A stretch of 64,000 nt of DNA from Nocardioides sp. QY071 (lineage in GTDB: Bacteria > Actinomycetota > Actinomycetes > Propionibacteriales > Nocardioidaceae). Both the position numbers and the translations under genes were made by a program. The stretch covers positions 3,100,001-3,164,000 of the forward strand of contig NZ_CP124681.1 in assembly GCF_029961765.1 (NCBI RefSeq), read 5' to 3'. The notes below the pieces were generated by a model, which worked only from the letters and a program-made list of their open reading frames with translations, did no database searches and had not been told where the DNA came from. Position 1 is the stretch's first letter. The number at the start of each line of letters is the position of its first letter. Shown piece after piece: positions 34,167-41,910 of this stretch.

Positions 34167-35191
34167 GCGGGTACGACGACCGCGGCTGGGTCGCCGATCC
34201 CCGGATCGGCTGGCGGATCCTGCTGACCGCGAGCGTGCCGGCACCGGTCCGGACCGTCGAGCTCGCCGACCGGCTGGACGCCCTGGTCCGTGCCGAGGGG
34301 TGGCCCGCGCGCCCACCGCTCACCGCACCGACCCTCGCCCACCTGTACGACGCACTCGTCGCACCGTCGCGCGAGCCGCTGCTCGTCGGCGCTCACGGCC
34401 GCGACGTCGTGGTGTCCGCCCACCACGGCGCAGTCGACGGCCTCGGCCTGCTGACGGTCCTGGATCGCCTCGGCCTGGGTCCCGCGACCTCGTCGGCGCG
34501 CGGGGTCGGGGACCGTACGACGACCGGTGGCCTCGTCACGACGGCCGCCCGGCGGCTCGGCGAGGTGGCTCTCCACCCGCCTTCAGGGGTGAGCCCCCCG
34601 GCGGTCCCGGTGCCCACGCCCGGCGACGTGCTGGTGGCGGCCGAGGTCCCGGGCACGGTACGCGCGGCGCCGCTGGTCCACGCCGCCGCGCGGGCGGTGG
34701 TGCGGCACCAGGCCGCGCGCGGCCAGCAGGCGCGCCACGTCGCGATCGCCGTGGGCGCCGTTCGCGGACAGGCCGGCGCCGGGCTCGGCGACCACAGCGT
34801 GCTGCTGCGCCTGCGCGACGTCGAACGGCTCGACCTGGCCGGCGTCACCGAGGCGCTGCGCACCGCCCCCGTGGTGACGCCGCCGAGGCCGGCGCCCGAC
34901 CGGCCGTGGACGCGCCTGGCGGCCCGGGCGACCGCGACCGGCCTGCGGCTGCTGGCTCCACGGCTGGGCTCGACGCTGCTCGTGTCCCACCTCGGCGAGG
35001 TCGAGGCGCCCCACGTGGAGCGGCTCGCCTTCCACCCCGTGACCGCCGGCGGCACCGGGCTCTCGCTCGGCGCGGTCGGCCACCGCGGCCGCACCGTGCT
35101 GACCCTGCGGGCCCGCGCCGCGCAGTGGAACGACAACGGCCTCGAGCAGATGCTCGAGGCCGTCGTCTCCCTCCTCGGAGAGGAGTCCTAG
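34163..35191 (+). CDS. Condensation/acyltransferase-like protein with HHxxxDG motif
   Basis: A 342-residue protein with the signature SAHHGAVDGLGLL (residues about 88-100), the HHxxxDG active-site motif of the chloramphenicol acetyltransferase-like superfamily that includes NRPS condensation domains, PapA acyltransferases and wax ester synthases. A C-terminal stretch SHLGEVEAPHVERLAFHPV resembles the DFG-side region of these folds. It would transfer an acyl group from a thioester to a hydroxyl or amine. Coupled to the methyltransferase gene by a GTGA overlap, and 3 bp from the convergent DUF3068 gene. No NRPS or PKS is nearby, so a lipid or glycan acylation role is more likely. Confidence 0.72.
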   Translation: MSGYDDRGWVADPRIGWRILLTASVPAPVRTVELADRLDALVRAEGWPARPPLTAPTLAHLYDALVAPSREPLLVGAHGRDVVVSAHHGAVDGLGLLTVLDRLGLGPATSSARGVGDRTTTGGLVTTAARRLGEVALHPPSGVSPPAVPVPTPGDVLVAAEVPGTVRAAPLVHAAARAVVRHQAARGQQARHVAIAVGAVRGQAGAGLGDHSVLLRLRDVERLDLAGVTEALRTAPVVTPPRPAPDRPWTRLAARATATGLRLLAPRLGSTLLVSHLGEVEAPHVERLAFHPVTAGGTGLSLGAVGHRGRTVLTLRARAAQWNDNGLEQMLEAVVSLLGEES

Positions 35192-35194
35192 GGG

Positions 35195-36184
35195 TCAGGC
35201 GTCGACGAGCGCCTTGTCGTCACGCCGGGCGGTCCGCTGCTGGCGGGCGCTCTTGCCGAGGACCAGGCCCGCGGCCAGCAGGCCGGCGCCGAGCAGCAGC
35301 AGGATGCCGGGGAAGACCAGCTTCATGCCGCCGAGCAGGGTCGCGTTGCCCTTGGCGTCGCTGACCAGGTCGTCGACCTGGGCCTGGGTGTACTGCACCG
35401 TGCCGGTGAACGCGGGGACGCTGGTGCCGTCGTACCGCAGCTCCTGGACGCGGTTCTCGACCCGGTTGACCGGCGAGCCGGTGGTCGGCTCGACCCAGAA
35501 GGTGCGGGTCATCTGGTACCACATCTCGGCCTCGACATTGCCGGTCTCGGTGGAGCCGAAGACCTTCGCCGGGACGCTGCGCGTCTCGACCATGGTGTCG
35601 GGGATGGTCTGCACGAACTTGTAGACCGTGAGGCCGTCGACCTTCTCCTCGCCCTCGAACTTCGCGTCGACGGCCTTGCCGAGCGTGCCGTCCCAGAGCG
35701 GGTAGTCCTTCTTCTCGGTGGCGAACGGGAACTTGAAGACCAGCCCCTTGCGGGTGACGTCGACCCGGTCGACCTTGGTGAAGTCGTCGGCGCTCGCGAC
35801 CTCCTCCCACGAGCCGCACTTGGCGCAGTCGACGGCGGCACCGGTCTTGCCGTCGAAGGGCGCCCGCTCACGGGTCTGCTGGAAGTCCTCGCCGCCGACC
35901 CGCTTGACCGTGGTCGAGTTCACCCACACCACCGTGTCGCCGGGCGCCTTGACGCCGCTGTCGGCGATGGTGAACGACGTGATGTCGAGGTCCGAGGTCT
36001 CCGGCGCGAGCACGTCGGGGTCGGAGTTGAAGATCTCGGCGCCCTTGGCCTCGAGCTTGGTGGTGCCCTCGTAGTCGGGCGGCACGTTGGCGAGAACCGG
36101 GTAGGCGTAGAAGCGGACCAGGGCGGCTGCCACGATCAGGAAGACACCGAGTCCGACGGACACGGCGGCGAGCTTGCTGCGCAT
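35195..36184 (-). CDS. DUF3068 (PorA-family) membrane protein
   Basis: A 329-residue protein with one N-terminal transmembrane helix (SVGLGVFLIVAAALVRFYAY), a large external domain and a C-terminal helix (LVFPGILLLLGAGLLAAGLV). The external part contains a CxxC pair (VDCAKCGSW) and TFWVEPTTGSPVNRVENRVQ, which is characteristic of the DUF3068 family. Function is not established; the PorA name comes from a proposed corynebacterial porin. It is the last gene of the minus-strand glycan operon, 13 bp after the GT4 gene. Confidence 0.85.
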   Translation of the reverse strand: MRSKLAAVSVGLGVFLIVAAALVRFYAYPVLANVPPDYEGTTKLEAKGAEIFNSDPDVLAPETSDLDITSFTIADSGVKAPGDTVVWVNSTTVKRVGGEDFQQTRERAPFDGKTGAAVDCAKCGSWEEVASADDFTKVDRVDVTRKGLVFKFPFATEKKDYPLWDGTLGKAVDAKFEGEEKVDGLTVYKFVQTIPDTMVETRSVPAKVFGSTETGNVEAEMWYQMTRTFWVEPTTGSPVNRVENRVQELRYDGTSVPAFTGTVQYTQAQVDDLVSDAKGNATLLGGMKLVFPGILLLLGAGLLAAGLVLGKSARQQRTARRDDKALVDA

Positions 36185-36197
36185 GAGCGAGCCTCTC

Positions 36198-37424
36198 TCA
36201 GACGGCCACGCGAGCGTCGCGTGGGTGGTGACGGTCGGGCAGCGCGGCCGCGTGCCCGAGGAGCTGGATGGTCAGGTCGCGCGCCTGCGAGCGCATCTGC
36301 GACCAGTCGAACTTGTGGGCCCAGGCCAGGCACGCCTCGGCGCGCAGGACGCGGGTCCCGGGGTCGGCGGCGTCGACAAGGGCGGCGGTCAACGCGTCGG
36401 TGATCCGGGTGACGACGGTGGCCGGGTCCGCGCTGTCGGGGACCAGCCAGCCGCTCTCCCCCGGCCGGATCGAGTCACGCAGCCCGGGCACGTCCCGGGC
36501 CACGGTGGGTACGCCGTGGGCGGCCGCGTCGATGACCGCCTGGCCCCAGCCCTCGGCATCCGAGGCGCACACCTGCACCGAGGCCCGCGCGAGCAGGCCG
36601 TCCTTGTCGGCTGCCGGCACGAAGCCGTGGAACGTGACCTGGCCGGCGAGGCCGAGCTCGGCCGCCCTGGCGACCAGCCGGTCGTGCTCGGGCCCGCGGC
36701 CGATGACGTCGACGCGGAGGGTGCGGCCGGCGAGCGCGGCGCTGTCCTGCGCGCGGCGCACTGCCTCGAGCACGAGGTCGACCCGCTTGTGGGTGACCAG
36801 CCGGCCCAGGACGACGACCCGGTCGGGATCCTTCGCCGCAGCATCGACCTGCTGTGCGTCGGGCAGGTCCGCACCGTTCTCCAGGATCCGGACGTCCCCG
36901 GTCCAGCCGAGCTGCTCGCGCATCTCGGCGACGGTCGAGGCCGACACCGCAGCGGTCACGTGGTGCCGGTAGACCGAGCGCATCGCGACCCGCTCCATCC
37001 AGCGGCCGAAGGCCGCGACCGGAGCCGGGAAGTGCACCGCGAACTGGGCCTGGTGCACGTGGTGGACGATGAGCAGGGCCGGAGTGCCGCGGCGCAGGAC
37101 CAGCGGCGAGAACGACGGCAGCCCGCAGGCCGGGTCGATCACGGCGTCGATCCGCCGCCGGTGGCGCAACAGCCAGGCCAGCGCGAACAGGTAGAACGTC
37201 AGCGCGCCCCCGCCGCGGCGTACGGCGATCCCGTCGCGGACCTCGCGGGGCGCCTGGCCCTCGTCACGAGCGGTCACGAAGTGCACCCGCGCCCCGGCCT
37301 CGTGCAGCGCCCGGGCGTACTGCCAGGCGTAGATCTCCGCGCCGCCGGCGAGCGAGTGGTCGAGGTCGCGCCAGTTGACGACGACGACGCGTCGACCCGC
37401 GAGCGCGTGGTCGGGCCGGGTCAT
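36198..37424 (-). CDS. GT4-type glycosyltransferase
   Basis: A 408-residue GT-B glycosyltransferase. The acceptor-side domain starts with RRVVVVNWRDLDHSLAGGAE, and the nucleotide-sugar domain has VVVLGRLVTHKRVDLVLEAV and DAEGWGQAVIDAAAHGVPTV, the region of the EX7E-like motif with Asp replacing the second Glu. A retaining transfer from a nucleotide sugar is expected. ATG 37424 overlaps the stop of the GT2 gene (ATGA). The gene continues the operon running down from the AftD-like gene. Confidence 0.88.
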   Translation of the reverse strand: MTRPDHALAGRRVVVVNWRDLDHSLAGGAEIYAWQYARALHEAGARVHFVTARDEGQAPREVRDGIAVRRGGGALTFYLFALAWLLRHRRRIDAVIDPACGLPSFSPLVLRRGTPALLIVHHVHQAQFAVHFPAPVAAFGRWMERVAMRSVYRHHVTAAVSASTVAEMREQLGWTGDVRILENGADLPDAQQVDAAAKDPDRVVVLGRLVTHKRVDLVLEAVRRAQDSAALAGRTLRVDVIGRGPEHDRLVARAAELGLAGQVTFHGFVPAADKDGLLARASVQVCASDAEGWGQAVIDAAAHGVPTVARDVPGLRDSIRPGESGWLVPDSADPATVVTRITDALTAALVDAADPGTRVLRAEACLAWAHKFDWSQMRSQARDLTIQLLGHAAALPDRHHPRDARVAV

Positions 37425-38185
37425 GCCTGGCTCCCGGCGAGCAGCACCGGGGCGGCCGCGACCGGCGCGGGCCGGTCGAGCGCCCGGCAGCGCCAGGCGA
37501 TCCGGGCCAGCTCTGCGAACGCCGCGGCGCCGTGGCGCGACGGCACGAAGGTCGACCCGGGCACGTCGGTCCAGGTCACCGGGATCTCCTGCACCTCGGC
37601 GCCGAGGCCGCGCAGGCGCACGAGCAGCTCGACGTCGAACGAGAACCCCGCGGTCTCCAGCCGGCGCGCGGCCGACCGGGCCAGGCTCCCGCGGAACACC
37701 TTGAACCCGCACTGGGTGTCGGCGATCCCCGGCACCAGCCGGCCGGCGAGGCGTCGGTAGGCCGCCGCACCCAGCGAACGGGTGCGGCAGTGCCGTGCCT
37801 CGGTCTCGCTCCCGGCGACCGCCCGCGACCCGATGACGACGTCGGCGCCGAGGAGCACCTCGCGCCAGGCCGCCTCGATCGCGTCGAGGCCGGTCGCGCC
37901 GTCGGCGTCCATGAAGCACACCAGGTCGGCGTCGGTGGCGAGCAGGCCCGCACGGACCGCGGCACCCTTGCCGCGGCGCGCGCACCGCACCACCCGCACG
38001 GGCAGCGCCGCCGAGTCGGCCTCACGGGCCACCTCCGCGGTGCGGTCGGTGCTCGCGTTGTCGACGACGAGCACCTCCACCCGGCCGAGCACGCCGCGGT
38101 GCGCCGTCACGTGACGACGCAGCTCCCGCAGCGTGCGCGGCAGCCGGCGTTCCTCGTTGTACGCCGGAATGACGATCTGCAGCAT
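37421..38185 (-). CDS. GT2-type glycosyltransferase (dolichyl-phosphate glucosyltransferase-like)
   Basis: A 254-residue GT-A glycosyltransferase: IVIPAYNEERRLPRTLREL at the start, VEVLVVDNASTDRTAEVA, the DxD-type metal site in LVCFMDADGAT, and GIADTQCGFKVFRGSLA. The last segment is typical of enzymes that load a sugar on polyprenyl phosphate. No C-terminal membrane helices are present. If so, it would supply lipid-linked sugar to the GT-C proteins encoded upstream in the same operon. ATG 38185. Confidence 0.88.
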   Translation of the reverse strand: MLQIVIPAYNEERRLPRTLRELRRHVTAHRGVLGRVEVLVVDNASTDRTAEVAREADSAALPVRVVRCARRGKGAAVRAGLLATDADLVCFMDADGATGLDAIEAAWREVLLGADVVIGSRAVAGSETEARHCRTRSLGAAAYRRLAGRLVPGIADTQCGFKVFRGSLARSAARRLETAGFSFDVELLVRLRGLGAEVQEIPVTWTDVPGSTFVPSRHGAAAFAELARIAWRCRALDRPAPVAAAPVLLAGSQA

Positions 38186-38289
38186 CGGACCCTCCCAAGC
38201 CGTCTGCTCAGCCGTCCCCCTCCCCAGGGACGGTACGACGAACCGCGCCTCGAGCGACCGGGGTCATTCGAGGATGCGGCGAAGGCGCC

Positions 38290-38421
38290 CTACTTGCTGG
38301 CGTAGCTGTAGAGCTTCTCGTTGCTGACGGGCTTGTGCTCACCCTGCGCGGCGTTGACGCCGGCGACGAGGACAGCGGTCGAGGCGAGTGCCCCGACGAC
38401 AGTGGCGATGATCGTGTTCAT
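38290..38421 (-). CDS. 43-residue exported or membrane peptide in glycan operon
   Basis: A short gene starting at ATG 38421 with a good ribosome site (GGGAGGGG about 8 bases upstream). The product starts with a hydrophobic segment, MNTIIATVVGALASTAVLVA, and ends in a polar tail GEHKPVSNEKLYSYASK. A cleavage site after GVNAA is plausible, leaving a tail of about 17 residues. It sits 34 bp after the upstream membrane protein gene and 104 bp before the GT2 gene, on the same strand. No family recognised. Confidence 0.7.
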   Translation of the reverse strand: MNTIIATVVGALASTAVLVAGVNAAQGEHKPVSNEKLYSYASK

Positions 38422-38455
38422 GCGACGGTCCCCTCCCAAAGACCGGCACAGAGCA

Positions 38456-40153
38456 TCACACCCCATGACTTTCATGACTGTGATGCCCGTTACTCCCAGA
38501 CCGGAGTATCCATGCGGCACCGGCCAAAAGCAAAAGAATCGCGGAAGTCAGGCCGATCGACACCAGAACGTGACGCGAACGGTCGTCGTCGCCCGCAATG
38601 TCGGCGACCGGCCCGCCGGCGGCGAGGTCGACGAGCATCAGCCCGCCGCCGTCGTACGCGACCCTGCCGGCGGGGACCTCGGGCTCCCCCATCCCCCGCT
38701 CCACCAGCACCCAGCGCACACCCTGGGCGCGCAGGGCTCCGGCCGGGTCGGGATCGGCCAGCGCGAGCGCGACCGCGACGACCCGCGGGTCCTCGGCCGG
38801 GACGACGCGGTCGGCCAGCAGCACGCGGTCGTCGACCAGCACGGTGCCGGGCAGCAGCCGGGGCGCCGGGTCGAGGACGGCGCGACGGTGGTTCCAGGAG
38901 TAGCCACGGTAGGAGCCCTCCCAGGGCAGCACGACAGTGGTGTCGTCCGAGCCGACCAGGTCGGCGACGTCCTCCCACGCCGTCGGGTACGACGAGCGCG
39001 GCAGGTCACCCAGCGCGCCCCACGCCAGGCTGGGCAGGAGCAGCAGGGGGGCCACGACGAGCAGCACCACCGCACTCCACAACGCCCCCGTCCCGGGGCG
39101 GATCCGGGCCCGCACCGCGCTGACCGCATGGGCCGAGCCGACCGCCAGCACGAGGCCGAGCGGCGCCAGGAAGCGGTGCGAGTCGCGCAGCAGGGCCAGC
39201 CCCGGCACGTGGCCGGCGAGTCCCTCCAGCAGGCCGCTGCCACCCGGCAGCGCGGGCAGCAGCGCGAGCACGACGGCCGCGGCGCCGAGGACCGCCCAGC
39301 GACGCCGGTCCGTGCCACCGCGCGCCAGCCCGACGCAGGCAACGACGCTGAGCAGGCAGGACAGCAGCACCAGCACGGCGCTGGTGCGCTCCTCGGGGAC
39401 GATCGAGGTCTTCCAGATGCCGCCGAGGGAGAACACGCTGGCCGCCGTACCGGCCGCGGACTCGGCGCGGGCCGCGAAGCCCGCGAAGACGCCGTCGGTC
39501 GACACCCGCACGGTGGAGGCGGTCAGCGCCGGCACGGCCCAGCACAGGTTGGCGGCGAGGGCGAGCAGGCCCACCCACGCCCAGGTACGCCGGTCCCGAC
39601 CGAGCGCGAGCACGGCCAGGACCCCGACGGCCATCACCCCGCTCGACGGGCTGCAGACCGCGGACAGCACGAGCACGACGGCCGCAGGTGCCCACGCCTG
39701 CCGGTCCGCGCGCAGCCGGAGCGCGGCGAGCGCGACCCACGGCAGCAACAGGTAGCCCAGCAGGATCGCCCACTGGCCGATCAGCAGCCGTTCCAGGACC
39801 CACGGGTTCCAGCAGAACAGCGTGATCGCGGCAGCGCGGGCGTACCACCGCTGCTCGGCGACGACGCGCGCGATCCCGAGCCCGCCCGCGAGGAACCCGC
39901 CGACCAGCAGCAGTCGCTGGACCACGCTGCCCGGCACCACGTGGGTGGCCAGTGAGACCAGCGCGTCCATCGGGACGGCGCGCGGCAGCGAGCCGTCCAG
40001 GCCGAGCCATGCGCTCTTCCAGGGCTGGTGGGGCACGAAGACCATGTCGCCGACGAGCCAGTAGCCGCCGCCGACGAGGAGCGGGCCCAACACCAGCGCG
40101 GTGACCGCGAGCGTCACCGCCAGGTCGGGGCCGCCCGCGCGACGCAGGCTCAC
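38456..40153 (-). CDS. Polytopic membrane protein, GT-C or AftD-like
   Basis: A 565-residue protein with about twelve hydrophobic segments and an external loop domain near 400-530 (VVLPWEGSYRGYSWNHRRAV). The segment LERLLIGQWAILLGYLLLPW resembles the membrane part of AftD-like arabinofuranosyltransferase relatives. GTG 40153 overlaps the upstream stop codon (GTGA). A lipid-linked sugar transferase is likely by resemblance and context, but no diagnostic catalytic motif was fixed. Confidence 0.7.
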   Translation of the reverse strand: MSLRRAGGPDLAVTLAVTALVLGPLLVGGGYWLVGDMVFVPHQPWKSAWLGLDGSLPRAVPMDALVSLATHVVPGSVVQRLLLVGGFLAGGLGIARVVAEQRWYARAAAITLFCWNPWVLERLLIGQWAILLGYLLLPWVALAALRLRADRQAWAPAAVVLVLSAVCSPSSGVMAVGVLAVLALGRDRRTWAWVGLLALAANLCWAVPALTASTVRVSTDGVFAGFAARAESAAGTAASVFSLGGIWKTSIVPEERTSAVLVLLSCLLSVVACVGLARGGTDRRRWAVLGAAAVVLALLPALPGGSGLLEGLAGHVPGLALLRDSHRFLAPLGLVLAVGSAHAVSAVRARIRPGTGALWSAVVLLVVAPLLLLPSLAWGALGDLPRSSYPTAWEDVADLVGSDDTTVVLPWEGSYRGYSWNHRRAVLDPAPRLLPGTVLVDDRVLLADRVVPAEDPRVVAVALALADPDPAGALRAQGVRWVLVERGMGEPEVPAGRVAYDGGGLMLVDLAAGGPVADIAGDDDRSRHVLVSIGLTSAILLLLAGAAWILRSGSNGHHSHESHGV

Positions 40154-41910
40154 GGCTGCTCCGGGAGGCCGGCGTCGATGTCGGTGATGCAGACCGTCGA
40201 CCGGCCGTCGCCGCGGAAGGTGAGCGCGTCGACCTCGCCCGCGAGGTCGGGCAGCACCAGCCACATCCGGTTCGGGCCGCGGCTGGCGAGGAAGTCGGTG
40301 CTCCATCCGTCCGTCGTGACGCTCAGCGTCGTCTCGTCCGAGGTGAAGTAGGAGACGCGGACGAGCAGCCGACCGTCGACGGGTACGACGAACGGGGCGC
40401 GCCGAGACGCACGGCCGACCTCGTAGCCGCACCCGTCGTCGGGTCCGTCCTCGGCGGGGATGATCCCCGCGAGCTCGACCGGCCGCAGGCTGCCGTCGTC
40501 GGCGACCACCCGCAGGTGCGCGGACGCCTCGTCGAAGCGCAGGTGCTCGGGCAGGGGCGCGAGGATCCGCGAGAGCTGGGAGTCGGCGCCGACGAGTGGC
40601 AGCACGACGTCGGTCGGTGCGAGCCGGTCGAACAGGACGGCCGTCGGGTCGGCGGCGAACTGCGAGCGCAGCGTCGTGACGAAGGCCTTGTCCTCGGTGT
40701 TCTGGAAGTGGGGCACGAGCAGGGCGGTGCCGGCCGCCGACGCGGCGCCGTACAGCAGGACGGTGGTGGCGACGACGCCCCCGCGGACCCGCGCGGACGC
40801 CGTCTCCAGCAGCCCGAGCCAGGGCCGGGAGCCGCGCAGGCACAGGGCGACGCAGAGCACCGCGGCGTGCACCGTGTCGGAGGAGTAGCGCGGGTCGAGG
40901 CCGATGATCGAGCCGAAGCCCGCGCGGCCGGACAGCAGCAGGGCGAGGTCGGCGGCCACATAGGCGACGAGGAACGCCAGGCCCCAGCGACGGGCCGGCC
41001 CGCCGCGGACCAGGAGCAGCACCGCTCCGGCCAGCGCGAGCACGAGCGACACCACCACGACCCACACGGCCGGCCGCACCGCGCCGCCGTCGAGCTCGCC
41101 GGTCCACGGACCGCCGAACAGGCCGGGGACGATGTTGCGGCCGAGGAACGACCAGGTCACCTCGAGGCGCTGCTTCCAGGTGCTCTCCCCGCCCTCGACG
41201 TCGGTCAGCATGCCGTGCGCGACGAGGAAGCCGCCGAGCAGCAGCACCTGCCCGGCCCACAGCCAGCGGAACCGCGTCAGCGCTGCCCGCAGTCGCCGCC
41301 AGCCGGTCGCCTCGTCGGCGAGCGCCACCGCGACGCCGTACAGCACCGGAGGGATGAGCACGGCGCGCTCGTGCCAGAGCAGCCCGACAGCCGTCGTGAG
41401 CAGGATCGCGAGCACGGCCCACACCGCCCGGGCATCGCCCTGCCGCCAGCGCACCAGCAGCCACACCGCCAGCAGCGAGCAGAGCACGTGGGGCCACAGA
41501 CCCATCGCCGCACTCCACCACAGCGTCGTGGCGAGGGTGAGCGGGGCCCACGCGAAGACGGCCAGCAGCACCACCCGGCTCCACCGCTCCCCCAGCAGCC
41601 GCGTCAGGATCAGCCACATCACGACCGTGGCCGCGGTCTGCAGCAGCAGCACGAAGGTGGCCACGCTCGCCCAGCTGTACGGCGCCAGGTGGGCGAGCAG
41701 CCAGTAGGCCAGCTGTTGCAGCGGGTTGACGTGGCCCGCCGTGTCGCGGACCAGGAACTCGGCGCTCAGGTCGGCGGAGGCCGCCCGGCCCGAGAGGTAG
41801 AAGTCGTCCTGGTTGAACCACGAGCCCGCCAGGAGCACCGCCCGGCTGACCACCATCGAGAGCAGTACGGCGATCGCCGCCGTCCCCTGCCGTCCGCGCC
41901 ACGCGCTCAT
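40150..41910 (-). CDS. Polytopic membrane protein, GT-C glycosyltransferase-like
   Basis: A 586-residue membrane protein with about eleven hydrophobic segments. The first external loop has FNQDDFYLSGRA, with paired aspartates in the place where GT-C transferases carry their catalytic acid. The C-terminal 170 residues form an external domain (GADSQLSRILAPLPEHLRFD to VCITDIDAGLPEQP). ATG 41910 overlaps the AftD-like stop (ATGA). Transfer of sugar from a polyprenyl phosphate donor is inferred from topology and position. Confidence 0.75.
   Translation of the reverse strand: MSAWRGRQGTAAIAVLLSMVVSRAVLLAGSWFNQDDFYLSGRAASADLSAEFLVRDTAGHVNPLQQLAYWLLAHLAPYSWASVATFVLLLQTAATVVMWLILTRLLGERWSRVVLLAVFAWAPLTLATTLWWSAAMGLWPHVLCSLLAVWLLVRWRQGDARAVWAVLAILLTTAVGLLWHERAVLIPPVLYGVAVALADEATGWRRLRAALTRFRWLWAGQVLLLGGFLVAHGMLTDVEGGESTWKQRLEVTWSFLGRNIVPGLFGGPWTGELDGGAVRPAVWVVVVSLVLALAGAVLLLVRGGPARRWGLAFLVAYVAADLALLLSGRAGFGSIIGLDPRYSSDTVHAAVLCVALCLRGSRPWLGLLETASARVRGGVVATTVLLYGAASAAGTALLVPHFQNTEDKAFVTTLRSQFAADPTAVLFDRLAPTDVVLPLVGADSQLSRILAPLPEHLRFDEASAHLRVVADDGSLRPVELAGIIPAEDGPDDGCGYEVGRASRRAPFVVPVDGRLLVRVSYFTSDETTLSVTTDGWSTDFLASRGPNRMWLVLPDLAGEVDALTFRGDGRSTVCITDIDAGLPEQP

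Noticed and set aside
30642..34316. Minus-strand open frame of 1224 codons opposite the Ig-like protein gene
   Set aside because: It mirrors the tandem repeats and codon pattern of the plus-strand gene and has no domain of its own.
34163..35191. NRPS condensation domain as sign of a natural product cluster
   Set aside because: No adenylation, carrier or thioesterase modules nearby; the AMP-binding enzyme at 9.7 kb is far away and unrelated in position.
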